Source of the DNA: JANXQG01 sp963709175 | GTDB lineage: Bacteria > Planctomycetota > Planctomycetia > Pirellulales > Thermoguttaceae | Reading direction: 5' to 3' | DNA: 64,000 bases | Assembly (NCBI GenBank): GCA_963709175.1 | Contig: CAVPVK010000015.1 | Coordinates: 356,769 to 420,768 of the forward strand | Program-made: the position numbers and the translations under genes | The notes under the pieces: generated by a model | What the model saw: only the letters and a program-made list of their open reading frames with translations | Told to the model about the DNA's origin: nothing | Databases searched by the model: none | Shown here: positions 30,103 through 38,874 of the stretch, piece after piece | How positions within the stretch are numbered: position 1 is the first letter of the stretch | Layout of the letters: every line of letters starts with the position of its first letter

Positions 30103-31331
30103 GTTTCGTGCTTTTCCGCCTTTTCCGGCCAACTTTCCAGGATCAGCGGCGAATCGGATTCCGGATCGCCGATGCGGATCGACGTTGCGCCAGAAAGCAG
30201 ATCCTCCAGTAGCCGGCCCACAAATTCCGCCCGCCAACCATAGGCCAGCTTGGGCCGTCGCCCTGAGGCGGCAGCCCTGTCGTCCGCACGGCCGCTTGCG
30301 GGAGCGGCCAACCGCCAGGCAATCCAATCGCGGATGTCATTTGGTCCGCCCACGAGGTTCGGGGCCAGATGGGCGTCGCGACAGACGCTGCCCAAGGCCG
30401 CGAAAAATAACTGCCCCAACACGGAGAATTGCGGCGCGCTTTCGCGCGGCGTTTTCGGAGGGCATTCGTCGGCCGGCAAGGCCAATGCCCGCTGGATGCA
30501 AGCGGCGATGTCGTCGATCCGGCGAGCCAAATCGCCACGATCCAAACCGCGGACAGCGCGGATCCGCTTTGCGTCAGCCGTCTGCCGCCGGGCCAACTCG
30601 ATAATCAGGTCGTCGCGGAGCACTCGCCGCGCCGGTTGATTGCGATGTTGCGCCTCGGCCTCACGCCACTTCCAGAGCTCGTGGACGACCGCTAGCGTAC
30701 GGCGGTCGAGGCCGGCATTGCCCGAAACCCGCCGCCAACGCTCGTCCGACGTGGCGCGGCGCAGCTCCTCGCACCAGGCCGCCGTCTCTTCTTCCAACCA
30801 CCAGAGCCGGTTCAACTCTTGCAACCGGGCATGAACCCGGTCGCGGATCAGGCCGAGGTAGTAGACGTCTTGTGCGGCATAGTCGAGTTGCCGCTGCGAA
30901 AGCGGCCGCTTCCGCCAGTCGGTACGCGTCTCGTGTTTCTCCGAGGTTTCGTCCAGCAGCCGGGCTACGAGCGTCTTGTAGCTTGCCGGATACTCAAGGC
31001 CCGCCAAACCGGCGGCAAGCTGCACGTCAAAGAGGTTCTGCGGCAGGCGATCGACGGCGTGGAGGCAGAATTCCATTTCGCCGCGGGCCGCGTGTACGAT
31101 AGTTTCGTGATTGCCCTCAACGACGGTTTGCCAAAAAGGCCGCACGTCGGGCACGACCAGGGCGTCGATGATCGCCAGGCGCTCCGGCGTGCCGACCTGG
31201 ATAAGGCAGAGTTCGGGCCGATAGGAATGCTCGGAGACAAATTCCGTATCCAAGGCAATCCAGGGAGCACTGGCCAGATGCTGGCAAAACTCTCCCAAGT
31301 CGCTATCCGTAGTGATGCTCTCGTACTTCAC
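30099..31331 (-). CDS. rnd: Ribonuclease D
   Basis: About 410 residues from GTG 31331. DEDD exonuclease motifs: ALDTEFVSEHSY (Asp/Glu), IVHAARGEMEFCLH, and DYAAQDVYYLGLI (Tyr/Asp). The C-terminal HRDC-like region (LDRRTLAVVHELWKWRE, VLRDDLIIELAR) follows. 3'-5' exonuclease for tRNA maturation. Overlaps the PAP2-like gene by 4 bp. The in-frame start upstream is TTG, and no strong ribosome site is visible, so the start is uncertain by ~7 residues. Confidence 0.93.
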   Translation of the reverse strand: MKYESITTDSDLGEFCQHLASAPWIALDTEFVSEHSYRPELCLIQVGTPERLAIIDALVVPDVRPFWQTVVEGNHETIVHAARGEMEFCLHAVDRLPQNLFDVQLAAGLAGLEYPASYKTLVARLLDETSEKHETRTDWRKRPLSQRQLDYAAQDVYYLGLIRDRVHARLQELNRLWWLEEETAAWCEELRRATSDERWRRVSGNAGLDRRTLAVVHELWKWREAEAQHRNQPARRVLRDDLIIELARRQTADAKRIRAVRGLDRGDLARRIDDIAACIQRALALPADECPPKTPRESAPQFSVLGQLFFAALGSVCRDAHLAPNLVGGPNDIRDWIAWRLAAPASGRADDRAAASGRRPKLAYGWRAEFVGRLLEDLLSGATSIRIGDPESDSPLILESWPEKAEKHET

Positions 31332-31625
31332 GCTGCCGCCATCGGGTCGCAATTTTTACGCAATTCCTACAATAAGAGCAGTCTACTCTCTGGCGATCCG
31401 TTTGGGTAGATTAGAGCGACCACTGGCTCACAAATTCAGTGATCCAATGCTTGACGTGGGCCGGCAATCTGGGATAAAGAGATAGAAGACGAAACCCCAC
31501 CCCGTTCATCCGGCCCGGTGAATCAAATTGATGGCTCCGCCCGTCAGTTCACAGCCGTCAATCTGCTTCACCAACCCGGATGAACCGGGTGCGGTTGTGA
31601 CAACGGGTCGTTGAGGAGAGTGATC

Positions 31626-31838
31626 ATGGCAAATTCCTTTCTGGAAGCGCTGAAGATCGGGCTCTGGGAGTTCCGACCGCACACGGTTGATTGCGACGAA
31701 CTGGAGGCATCCGAGAACTCTCCGGGCACGCGAGAAAAGCTCGATGTCCTCGCCGAACACCTTCGCCGCGAATTCCCCCTCGGGCGCGACGACGAATCCT
31801 TTGCCGGTGACCGTTGGCGTCCGCGCAGGCCCCGATAG
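31626..31838 (+). CDS. Hypothetical small protein
   Basis: 70 residues (MANSFLEALKIGLWEFRPHT...). A good TGAGGAGAG site sits 5 bp before ATG 31626, which supports real translation. Charged, no signal peptide, Arg/Pro-rich C-terminus. No family recognised. The upstream gap 31353-31625 shows no other gene. Confidence 0.5.
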   Translation: MANSFLEALKIGLWEFRPHTVDCDELEASENSPGTREKLDVLAEHLRREFPLGRDDESFAGDRWRPRRPR

Positions 31839-31845
31839 GCGCGGA

Positions 31846-32472
31846 CTACCTGGCTTGCCCCGGCTTGCCGAACAGGTTGATCGAAGGCAATTGCCGCCAC
31901 AACCAGCGGCCTTCCACCGCCGTTACGAATGTCGCGATCTTTCGCCGTTGATCCGGATTGGCCCGGTTGACGCATTGCTGCATCTGATCGATGACCTGCT
32001 TGCTGCTGGCCGCCTCAGTTCCCTGCCCTGCCGCGCCTTGGCTCTTGGTGCAAGCGGCTCCGACCTTGCTCCACTGCTGGGCACAGTCCAGGAAATGATC
32101 GACAAACTCGTTCCTTGCTGAAGTTGGCAATTGCGCATATTGTTCGGCCTTGCCGAGCAACCACGGCTCAAGCAGCACAGTCACGTTGTGCCAGAGCATT
32201 TGGCGGTGGGGTTGATCCAGGTTCTCGATCGTAGCGCTCATGTCGTCCACGTTCTGGAACTCCGTATCGACCCGTCCCAGAATCTTCCGGCGGATGTCGT
32301 CCGATTCCTTGCCAAGGTCGCGGAGAACCAGCCAGCGAAACAGGTCATGACGACTAGCCACCGCAGGATCGGGCAAGGGTGAATAGACCATGAAAAGCCC
32401 TGCCCCGGCGGCCGCGCCCAACATGGCAATAACAACGACAACGGTCAACAGCCCATAACGTCCTCGTATCAA
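31846..32472 (-). CDS. Membrane-anchored hypothetical protein
   Basis: 208 residues. One N-terminal transmembrane segment (LLTVVVVIAMLGAAAGAGLF) after MIRGRYG, then a periplasmic helical domain with conserved-looking WLVLRDLGKESDD, QPHRQMLWHNVTVLLEPW and FVDHFLDCAQQW. It probably sits on the outside of the inner membrane. No family recognised. It runs towards the small gene at 31626-31838 and is divergent from the 741-residue TolC-like protein. Confidence 0.65.
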   Translation of the reverse strand: MIRGRYGLLTVVVVIAMLGAAAGAGLFMVYSPLPDPAVASRHDLFRWLVLRDLGKESDDIRRKILGRVDTEFQNVDDMSATIENLDQPHRQMLWHNVTVLLEPWLLGKAEQYAQLPTSARNEFVDHFLDCAQQWSKVGAACTKSQGAAGQGTEAASSKQVIDQMQQCVNRANPDQRRKIATFVTAVEGRWLWRQLPSINLFGKPGQAR

Positions 32473-32763
32473 TTCCCGGCTCCTTCTTCAGCTTTTGGTT
32501 CGATCTTGATGCGCGTAGCCCCGGCTTCAGCCGGCAAAATTGGACTTTCTCGCCCGATGAGCATCTCGCCATTTCTCAGGGCGATCGCTCAATTCTCGGT
32601 TCATTCTATGGCTCCAGGGCAGAGAGATTATAACGCGATTCGTCCGTCTGTACCAGATTTTACTCTTTCACACCCCCCAATTGGCCCATGGTCCCAATTG
32701 ACGGCCATGCAAAAAAATGTCAGGCTGATGGTGTCAACCATTCCTGCCTACGGAGATCGCGTG

Positions 32764-35004
32764 ATGCCTATCTGTGCATGGCTCTTGAGTTCCCTGCTGG
32801 TTTTGCAAACCAACGGTGGTCCTTCCGATCCGGTGACCGTGGCGCCTCCCACTGCTAGTCCCGCCGCACCGACAGGTCCCATCGTGCCGGCGGCCCCCAC
32901 GGCCCCCGCCGCAACCTTCCCGGGAACTCCCTCCCCAGGCAGAACGCCGCTTCAGCACCCGGCCCATCAGGCAGCCGCCGCAGACAGTCCGATTCCTTCC
33001 GGTCCGACCCACGATCTGCCCAATCGGACCGTTCAGCCGTCCACCGCGCCGGTCACGCCCGGACGGGCCACTGCCACGCAACTCGTGGCTGATGCCCTTA
33101 CCTTGCCGCCAGGTAATACGATCGGCGGCCGGCCGGTTTCGCTTTTGTCGGTAGTGGCCACAGCGCCCCAACGAGCGCGACAAATCGAGGCCGTTCACGC
33201 CTACTGGCGTCTGGCCGAAGCCGTCGGCGATTACCATTTTGCCTTGGAGCGGCAACAGCGGCTGGCCAAATTACAGGCCGCCAGCGACGAAGCGGCCGAT
33301 CTCCGCACGGCTCGGGCGGTCGCCGCCGCCGATCTGAGCGAGGCCGTGGTCGCGGTCACCTCCGCACAGCACGATCTGGCAGAAGTCCTGTTGCTCGCAC
33401 CGAGCACCCCCCTGCCCTTGCCCGCCGATCCGCCGCTAGTTGGCCCCTATCGCACGCTCTTCAGCACGTTGTTTGCCGGCAAGGCGGCACCACAACGGGC
33501 GAAGATGCTCGACCAGGCGCTGCCCTTGCGCAACCAGGCAATCGAAGATCATGCCGCAGCCCTTGCGGCAGCCGAGGACGTCCTCGATACGGCCATTGAA
33601 CTTCAGACCGCCGGCCAGGGACGTCTGGCCGGCGTCGTGTCGGCACTGGACGCCCTGGTCTGTCAGCAACGGGCCTTTCTCGCTGCCGTTTGCCGCTACA
33701 ACCACGATATCGCCGACTATGCCCTGGTGGTCGTTTCGCCGCAAACCAGGCCCGAAGTCCTCGTTGGCACCCTCATCAAGCAGGCTCGGCCTTCTGGCCA
33801 GACGGCTTTGCCGCTGCCCACCTCTACCACTGTGCAAACCACCTATGAAGAACCGATTAGCGGTGGGCCCACGCACACGTCCCCTCTACCTCTACCTCCG
33901 GGAGAGGGGCCGGGGGTGCGGGCTGCGGACAGTTCAACTCCCGCGGTTGTTCCTTCCGGATCGGCGCCAAACGACGACTCGCAGGAACCCCGACTGGCGC
34001 CGCCCCAAGAAATGGCCATTCCTTTGATCCCCGACAAGCCGGCAACATCCAACTCCGGCGCCGTGTCGCCGGCACCGCCGCGCCCGGTCAGCCCCGACCC
34101 CTCGGCGACAGAAATTCCAAGCCATCCCAAGCCGCATACCGCGCAGAGACCAATCGGAGAGCCGGCTTCTGCCGCGCCGATATCTGCATTGAATGAAAGG
34201 GACTCGCGTTCAGGGCAGGATACCTTGTCCCCGCTCGTCGGCCTTTCACCGGCGGAGCAAACCACCAGCCTGACGGCCACCCTGTTTTCGGCACGCAATT
34301 CTCCCGCGGGGGGCTCTGACAAGGCCGATGCGCCAATGCAACCACTGCGCCTCGTCGACTGCTTACTCCCGGTGCCGATAAACGATCGCTCGAAAGCAAT
34401 CGACGCCTATTGGACCGCTCGCCAGCTAGACGTACTACGTCAGGAATTCGTCGAGCAGATCAAATGGCTGCAAGCCCTGGGACCAACTCTTGCCGCCCAG
34501 AGCCCTCCGTCGCCCACGGCATTGCTCAACGTCCGTGCGGCTCGCCTCGCGGTGTCGGCGCAAGAGGCCGACACCGAGGCCGACTTGTTGGTGGCCCGAT
34601 TCGGTCTCGCTGGCTTGGCCGGCCGTGCCACTGACAAAACCCTTCCTCAGCCGATTGCCCTTCCATTCGTCGGCCGCCTGCCGATTGAGGCTGCATCCGC
34701 CGCCCAATCCTGGTCGCGCAGGTGCCTGGAGGCAACCATTCCCCAACGCCAACAGGCCGTAGAAAACCAAGCTAGCGCCGTAGTCCAAGCCGATATCGCC
34801 AGGTCCGCGGCAACGGCCGATTTCCTGGCCGGTCGGGCTGGCATCGAGCGCGTGCTCGCGGAAATCGAGTTGCAAAGCCGCGAGACCTCAGCTTTCCTCA
34901 CAGCGGTGGCGGAATATAATCGAGTTATCGCCCACTATCAAACTCTGGTCCTCCCCGCCAACATTCCTCCGGAGACACTCGTGACAGCATTGAGGGTCGA
35001 ATGA
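32764..35004 (+). CDS. Secreted Pro/Ala-rich protein with two TolC-like halves
   Basis: About 746 residues from ATG 32764 (GGAG upstream); signal MPICAWLLSSLLVLQTNGG. After a Pro/Thr-rich stretch (~20-130), a helical domain contains VHAYWRLAEAVGDYHFALER and ends FLAAVCRYNHDIADYALVVV. After a ~220-residue Pro-rich linker (which contains dispersed repeat B) a second copy runs from IDAYWTARQLDVLRQEFVEQ to FLTAVAEYNRVIAHYQTLVLP. The two tails share the FLxAVxxYNxxIAxY pattern seen in TolC-type outer-membrane efflux proteins. I infer a duplicated outer-membrane-efflux-like protein; the pore strands of real TolC are not obvious, so it may be a periplasmic scaffold instead. Confidence 0.6.
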   Translation: MPICAWLLSSLLVLQTNGGPSDPVTVAPPTASPAAPTGPIVPAAPTAPAATFPGTPSPGRTPLQHPAHQAAAADSPIPSGPTHDLPNRTVQPSTAPVTPGRATATQLVADALTLPPGNTIGGRPVSLLSVVATAPQRARQIEAVHAYWRLAEAVGDYHFALERQQRLAKLQAASDEAADLRTARAVAAADLSEAVVAVTSAQHDLAEVLLLAPSTPLPLPADPPLVGPYRTLFSTLFAGKAAPQRAKMLDQALPLRNQAIEDHAAALAAAEDVLDTAIELQTAGQGRLAGVVSALDALVCQQRAFLAAVCRYNHDIADYALVVVSPQTRPEVLVGTLIKQARPSGQTALPLPTSTTVQTTYEEPISGGPTHTSPLPLPPGEGPGVRAADSSTPAVVPSGSAPNDDSQEPRLAPPQEMAIPLIPDKPATSNSGAVSPAPPRPVSPDPSATEIPSHPKPHTAQRPIGEPASAAPISALNERDSRSGQDTLSPLVGLSPAEQTTSLTATLFSARNSPAGGSDKADAPMQPLRLVDCLLPVPINDRSKAIDAYWTARQLDVLRQEFVEQIKWLQALGPTLAAQSPPSPTALLNVRAARLAVSAQEADTEADLLVARFGLAGLAGRATDKTLPQPIALPFVGRLPIEAASAAQSWSRRCLEATIPQRQQAVENQASAVVQADIARSAATADFLAGRAGIERVLAEIELQSRETSAFLTAVAEYNRVIAHYQTLVLPANIPPETLVTALRVE
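33880..33925 (+). repeat. GC-rich palindromic dispersed repeat, copy B
   Basis: Contains cccctctacctctacctccg then ggagaggggccgggggtgcg; matches the complement of copy A over about 25 bp. Lies in the linker of the TolC-like gene and is translated as LPPGEGPGVRAAD. Confidence 0.75.
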
Positions 35005-35009
35005 CCGCG

Positions 35010-35145
35010 TAAATCCGAAACACGAGTGTCGAAATCCAAAGCAAATCCAAAATTCCAAGAAACTGGGAAACCCCGCAGTTCTGATCATTTGGGTTTTGGC
35101 ATTTGAATTTGTTTCGGATTTCGAGCTTTCGGTTTTGGATTTTTC
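35010..35145. repeat. Intergenic AT-rich inverted dispersed repeat, copy 2
   Basis: Left arm 'aaatccgaaacacg...aaatccaaagcaaatcc' and right arm 'tttgaatttgtttcggattt...' enclosing a centre with 'cagttctgatcatttgggt'. Same layout as 27340-27585. It ends 5 bp before the dus start, so it may supply the leader or block read-through from upstream. Confidence 0.7.
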
Positions 35146-35149
35146 CCCT

Positions 35150-36219
35150 ATGGTTCGTCCTCTGGAAATCGGCCCGCTGGTCATCGATCCGCCGCTGCTC
35201 CAGGCTCCCATGGCCGGGTTCACCAATTATGCCTTCCGGCAGGTCGTTCGGAAACATGGCGGTGTGGGACTGCCGGCCACCGAGATGTTCAGCGCCCGGG
35301 GATTTATGCAGATCGAGTCCCATGGCGCCGGACGCCAGCCCGAGCGACTGTGGGGCGTTCTCGACGAGCCCCGTCCACTGGCAGCCCAGATCTGGGACAA
35401 CAATCCCGCCGTGATGGCGGAAGTCGGGCGGCGGCTGGCGCGGGATTTTCGCGTCAGCGTGGTGGACATCAATTTCGGCTGCCCGGTCTTTGAGGTTACC
35501 GAGAAGGCCCACAGCGGATCGTACCTGCTGCGTTATCCGGACCGCGTGGGCCAGATTGTGGGGGCGGTGGCCAAGGCATGCGCCCCGACGCCGGTGACGG
35601 CCAAGATCCGCTTGGGAGCCTGCCGAGACTCGATCAACGCCTGCGACGTGGCCCAGGCCGTAGAAGACGCCGGGGGAGCCGCCCTGACAGTCCACGGCCG
35701 CACGGCCGCCGACATGTTTCGCGGCTCCGCCGACTGGGAGGAGATCTCCCGCATCAAGCCCTACTTGTACCGCATTCCCTTGATCGGCAACGGCGATATT
35801 GCGACACCCCAGGACGTAGTCGAAGCTTTTCGCCGCTACGACATCGACGGCGTAATGGTTGGTCGAGCGGCGCTGAATCGGCCATGGTTGTTCCGCCAGG
35901 CCCAGGCCGCTTTGCGCGGCGAGCCGATTCCACCCGATCCGGACCTGGCCCAGCAGCGGCAGATGATGACCGAGCACTTCGATCTGCTCATCGGGCAATT
36001 CGGTCCACAGAAAGCCACCGTGTTGATGCGGAAGTTCGCTTGCTGCTACGCCAACGGGCGGCCTGGCGCCCGCGCCTTCGCGCGAACGTGGGCAAGGTCG
36101 CGACGCCTGACGAATTCTATGCAGCGGTGGAGCAGCATTTTCCACGCGACGATGCGCCGATGTCTCCCCTCTCCCTTCTCGCTTCGGGAGAGGAACAGGG
36201 GGTGGGACCCGCGGGGTAA
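35150..36219 (+). CDS. dus: tRNA-dihydrouridine synthase (DusB-like), frameshifted near 3' end
   Basis: About 356 residues. FMN-barrel motifs LQAPMAGFTNYAFRQVVRK, DINFGCPV (catalytic Cys region), ALTVHGRTAADMF and PLIGNGDIATPQD are diagnostic of the Dus family, which reduces uridines in tRNA D-loops. Around 36079 the frame shifts: RPGARAF continues as RANVGKVATPDEFYAAVEQH in the next frame if one C is added, then a stop at 36217. The last ~18 residues (SPLSLLASGEEQGVG) are encoded by dispersed repeat C. The unshifted frame would run on into the Gfo/Idh gene, which is an artefact. Confidence 0.88.
36162..36216 (+). repeat. Palindromic dispersed repeat, copy C (3' end of dus)
   Basis: tctcccctctccc...cttcgggagaggaacaggg then ggtgggacccgcgggg; diverged member of the family at 8729 and 33880. 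It encodes the Dus C-terminus and spans almost to its stop codon. The rest of the gap to 36484 holds nothing else. Confidence 0.65.
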
Positions 36220-36484
36220 GGGCGGAAGACTGCTCTCGACGTCCGCTCCGGTGACGATCTGGATAGATCGGATCGGCACGGTGAGTTCGTTGTTCGCCCA
36301 CAAGCTCTGGGAACTCTGCTTCCATCGGCTCGTCGGCCTGGCCCGCGGCAGAGATAACAGGTCCTGGTCGGCCAATCTTTTCAGCGCTACTGCGGATGTT
36401 GACTTTGCTCCGACCAAAAGCCAAAATAAAACTTGCCCGCACTCCCCCCTTCCCGTTCCTCCTTTCTTCCAGGACCTTTTCGAC

Positions 36485-37810
36485 ATGAAACGCCGTCGTT
36501 TTCTGCAAACCGCCGCCGCTGCCGCTCTTGGTGTCCAGATCGTTCCCCGCCACGTGCTGGGCGGCGATGGCCATACGCCCCCTAGCGAGAAGTTGCAACT
36601 TGCCTCGATTGGCGTCGGGGGCATGGGAGGATCCGATATCGGCAGCCTGTCCGAAGGACCGATCGCCATGGTGGCCGTGTGCGACGTGCATCAGGGCAAT
36701 CTTGAGGCCGCCGCCCGCCGCTTCCCCGGGGCAAAGACTTTTGCCGATTGGCGGGAACTACTCGACCGGTTGGATAAACAAATCGAGGCCGTGAGCGTTT
36801 CCACGCCCGACCACATGCATGCCCCTGTCAGCATGTCGGCCATCCGTCGCGGCAAGCACGTTTACTGCCAGAAGCCCATGACGCACTCGCTCCACGAGGC
36901 CCGGCATGTTGCCGCCGCCGCGGCGAAGGCCAAGGTCGTCACGCAGATGGGCATTCAGATCCACTCCTCGATCGAATATCGCATGGCGACCGAACTCATC
37001 CGAGGCGGGGCGATCGGCAAGGTCAAGGAGGTCCACTCCTGGTCGGACCGGCCCGGTTGGCCGCAAGGACAGTCGCGACCCAAAGGCGAGAATCCCGTGC
37101 CCAAGGAACTGAATTGGGACCTCTGGCTCGGCGTAGCGCCCCAGCGTCCGTTCGTTGCCGGGGCCTATGTGCCTTTCACGTGGCGGGGGATTCTCGACTT
37201 CGGCTGCGGGGCCTTGGGCGACATGGGCTGCCACATCATTGACCCGCCCTACACCGCCTTGAAACTCACCAGTCCCAACGTCGTTTGGACTGAAGGGCCG
37301 GGCTGCACCGACGACATGCACCCGGCCTGGGAGATCATTCACTACGAGTTCCCCGGTACGGAGTACACCGCCGGCAAGACGCTGCATCTGACCTGGTACG
37401 ACGGCGGCCACCAGCCCGACGTTTCGCACCTGCCCCTGGGCAAGGACCAGCACCTGCCCAGCAACGGCTCGATATTTGTCGGCGAAGATGGGACTATCTT
37501 GCTGCCGCACGTGGGCGGGCCGCAGTTGCTGCCGCGCGAGAAGTTCCTTGGTTACAAGCGACCCAAGTTGGCGGGCCACAACCATTACGTGCAATGGGTC
37601 AACGCCTGCCTGGGAAAGGACCGGACGTCCGCTCCTTTCGATTTTGCCGGTCCTTTGACTGAGACCGTGCTACTGGGCGTGCTGGCGGCCCGTTTCCCTG
37701 GCAAGAAGCTCCAGTGGAATGCGGCCGACCTCAAGGTGGCAAACCTGCCCGAGGCCAACCGGTATGTGCGATCGAGCTATCGCCAAGGGTGGGACATCAA
37801 AGGGTTCTGA
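36485..37810 (+). CDS. Tat-exported Gfo/Idh/MocA oxidoreductase
   Basis: 441 residues. Twin-arginine signal MKRRRFLQTAAAAALGVQIV. NAD(P)-binding ASIGVGGMGGSDIGSL, then AVSVSTPDHMHAPVSM and the family motif YCQKPMTHSLHEAR (usually EKP). The C-terminal half (HSWSDRPGWPQGQ, GILDFGCGALGDMGCHI, HYNHYVQWV-like HNHYVQWVNAC) matches planctomycete sugar dehydrogenases. Periplasmic or exported location is indicated by the Tat motif. Substrate unknown. Precedes the EamA transporter by 9 bp. Confidence 0.92.
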   Translation: MKRRRFLQTAAAAALGVQIVPRHVLGGDGHTPPSEKLQLASIGVGGMGGSDIGSLSEGPIAMVAVCDVHQGNLEAAARRFPGAKTFADWRELLDRLDKQIEAVSVSTPDHMHAPVSMSAIRRGKHVYCQKPMTHSLHEARHVAAAAAKAKVVTQMGIQIHSSIEYRMATELIRGGAIGKVKEVHSWSDRPGWPQGQSRPKGENPVPKELNWDLWLGVAPQRPFVAGAYVPFTWRGILDFGCGALGDMGCHIIDPPYTALKLTSPNVVWTEGPGCTDDMHPAWEIIHYEFPGTEYTAGKTLHLTWYDGGHQPDVSHLPLGKDQHLPSNGSIFVGEDGTILLPHVGGPQLLPREKFLGYKRPKLAGHNHYVQWVNACLGKDRTSAPFDFAGPLTETVLLGVLAARFPGKKLQWNAADLKVANLPEANRYVRSSYRQGWDIKGF

Positions 37811-37819
37811 TTCTCGTCA

Positions 37820-38779
37820 ATGACAAACCAGCACATCGGTGAGTGGGCGGCCCTAGCCACGGCCATGCTTTGGACCCTTTCTGCCTTGGCCTGGACCTCG
37901 GCCGGCAAACACATCGGAGCCTTGGCCGTCAGCTTTCTGCGGCTACTGATGGCCGTCGGCATGTTGATGGCATACGGCTACTGCCACCGAAGGTTGGCCT
38001 GGCCCTCTGACGCCGACGCTCGGGTCTGGCGGATGTTGAGCGTGTCGGGCTTCCTGGGATTCTTTGTCTCAGACTTATGTCTGTTCAAGGCATTCCTGAT
38101 CATCGGACCGAGGCTCTCGTTGCTGGTGACCTCACTCACGCCGCCTGTGGCCGCAGTGATCGCTTGGGCCTGGCGGGGCGGCACGCTCGGGCCGATCGCC
38201 TGGCTGGCGATGGGAGTCACTTTGGCCGGCGTGCTGTGGGTAGTTTTGGAGCATCGCGAGCCTGACGAAATCTGCACCTCGCCGGAAGCGGCGGGGCTTG
38301 TGCCAAAGCAGCCTCCACGCCGACCATTTCCGGCCGGAATTGAGCAACTCCGTTACGGATTGTTTTTGGCCTCCGTGGCCACTGTCGTGCAGGCCTTCGG
38401 GATGGTGCTGGCTGAATACGGCATTGCCGACTACGATCCGGCCGCATCGGCATTGATTCGCATCCTGGGCGCCCTTGTCGGATATTTCTTGCTCATCACC
38501 GTGTTGGGCCGCTGGCGGCCGATAGTCGGTGCGGCCCGGCGTCCCAAGCCGATGCTTATCCTGTTGGGCGGCGCGTTCGTGGGGCCATTCGTCGGTGTCT
38601 CAACATGCATGCTGGCCTTGCAACATAGCGCGGCTGGAATTGTTGCCACCATCCTGGCCACGATCCCCGTTATGATACTGCCGTTCTCCGTCTACCTGTT
38701 TGGCGAGCGCGTCAGCCTGCGAGCGGTCGCCGGGGCGCTGATGGCCGTGGGCGGCGTGGCCCTGCTGATGTGGCGGTAG
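37820..38779 (+). CDS. EamA-family DMT transporter
   Basis: 319 residues, ten hydrophobic segments in two five-helix EamA repeats separated by a soluble linker (~140-170, HREPDEICTSPEAAG). Repeat 1: AMLWTLSALAWTSAGK, GPRLSLLVTSLTPPVAAV; repeat 2: SVATVVQAFGMVLAEYG and IPVMILPFSVYLFGERVSLR. Probable metabolite exporter in the cytoplasmic membrane. Sits between the oxidoreductase and the exported sugar isomerase. Confidence 0.88.
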   Translation: MTNQHIGEWAALATAMLWTLSALAWTSAGKHIGALAVSFLRLLMAVGMLMAYGYCHRRLAWPSDADARVWRMLSVSGFLGFFVSDLCLFKAFLIIGPRLSLLVTSLTPPVAAVIAWAWRGGTLGPIAWLAMGVTLAGVLWVVLEHREPDEICTSPEAAGLVPKQPPRRPFPAGIEQLRYGLFLASVATVVQAFGMVLAEYGIADYDPAASALIRILGALVGYFLLITVLGRWRPIVGAARRPKPMLILLGGAFVGPFVGVSTCMLALQHSAAGIVATILATIPVMILPFSVYLFGERVSLRAVAGALMAVGGVALLMWR

Positions 38780-38874
38780 CAATCTATCCGGAGTGTTGTT
38801 ACTGTATATGGTTGTAGCCGTCATTTGGCGGCAGTGTTCCCGGCTGCACCTTCCCTCCCACGGAGACCGACCTC

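Noticed and set aside
34925..36691. 588-residue minus-strand open frame over dus
   Set aside because: Antisense to clear Dus motifs, no ribosome site, no recognisable protein features; a GC-rich shadow frame.
35096..37810. Single 904-residue Dus-Gfo/Idh fusion
   Set aside because: The Dus sequence continues correctly in another frame to its own stop at 36217; the Gfo/Idh part has its own Tat signal and start at 36485. The fusion arises from a one-base loss.
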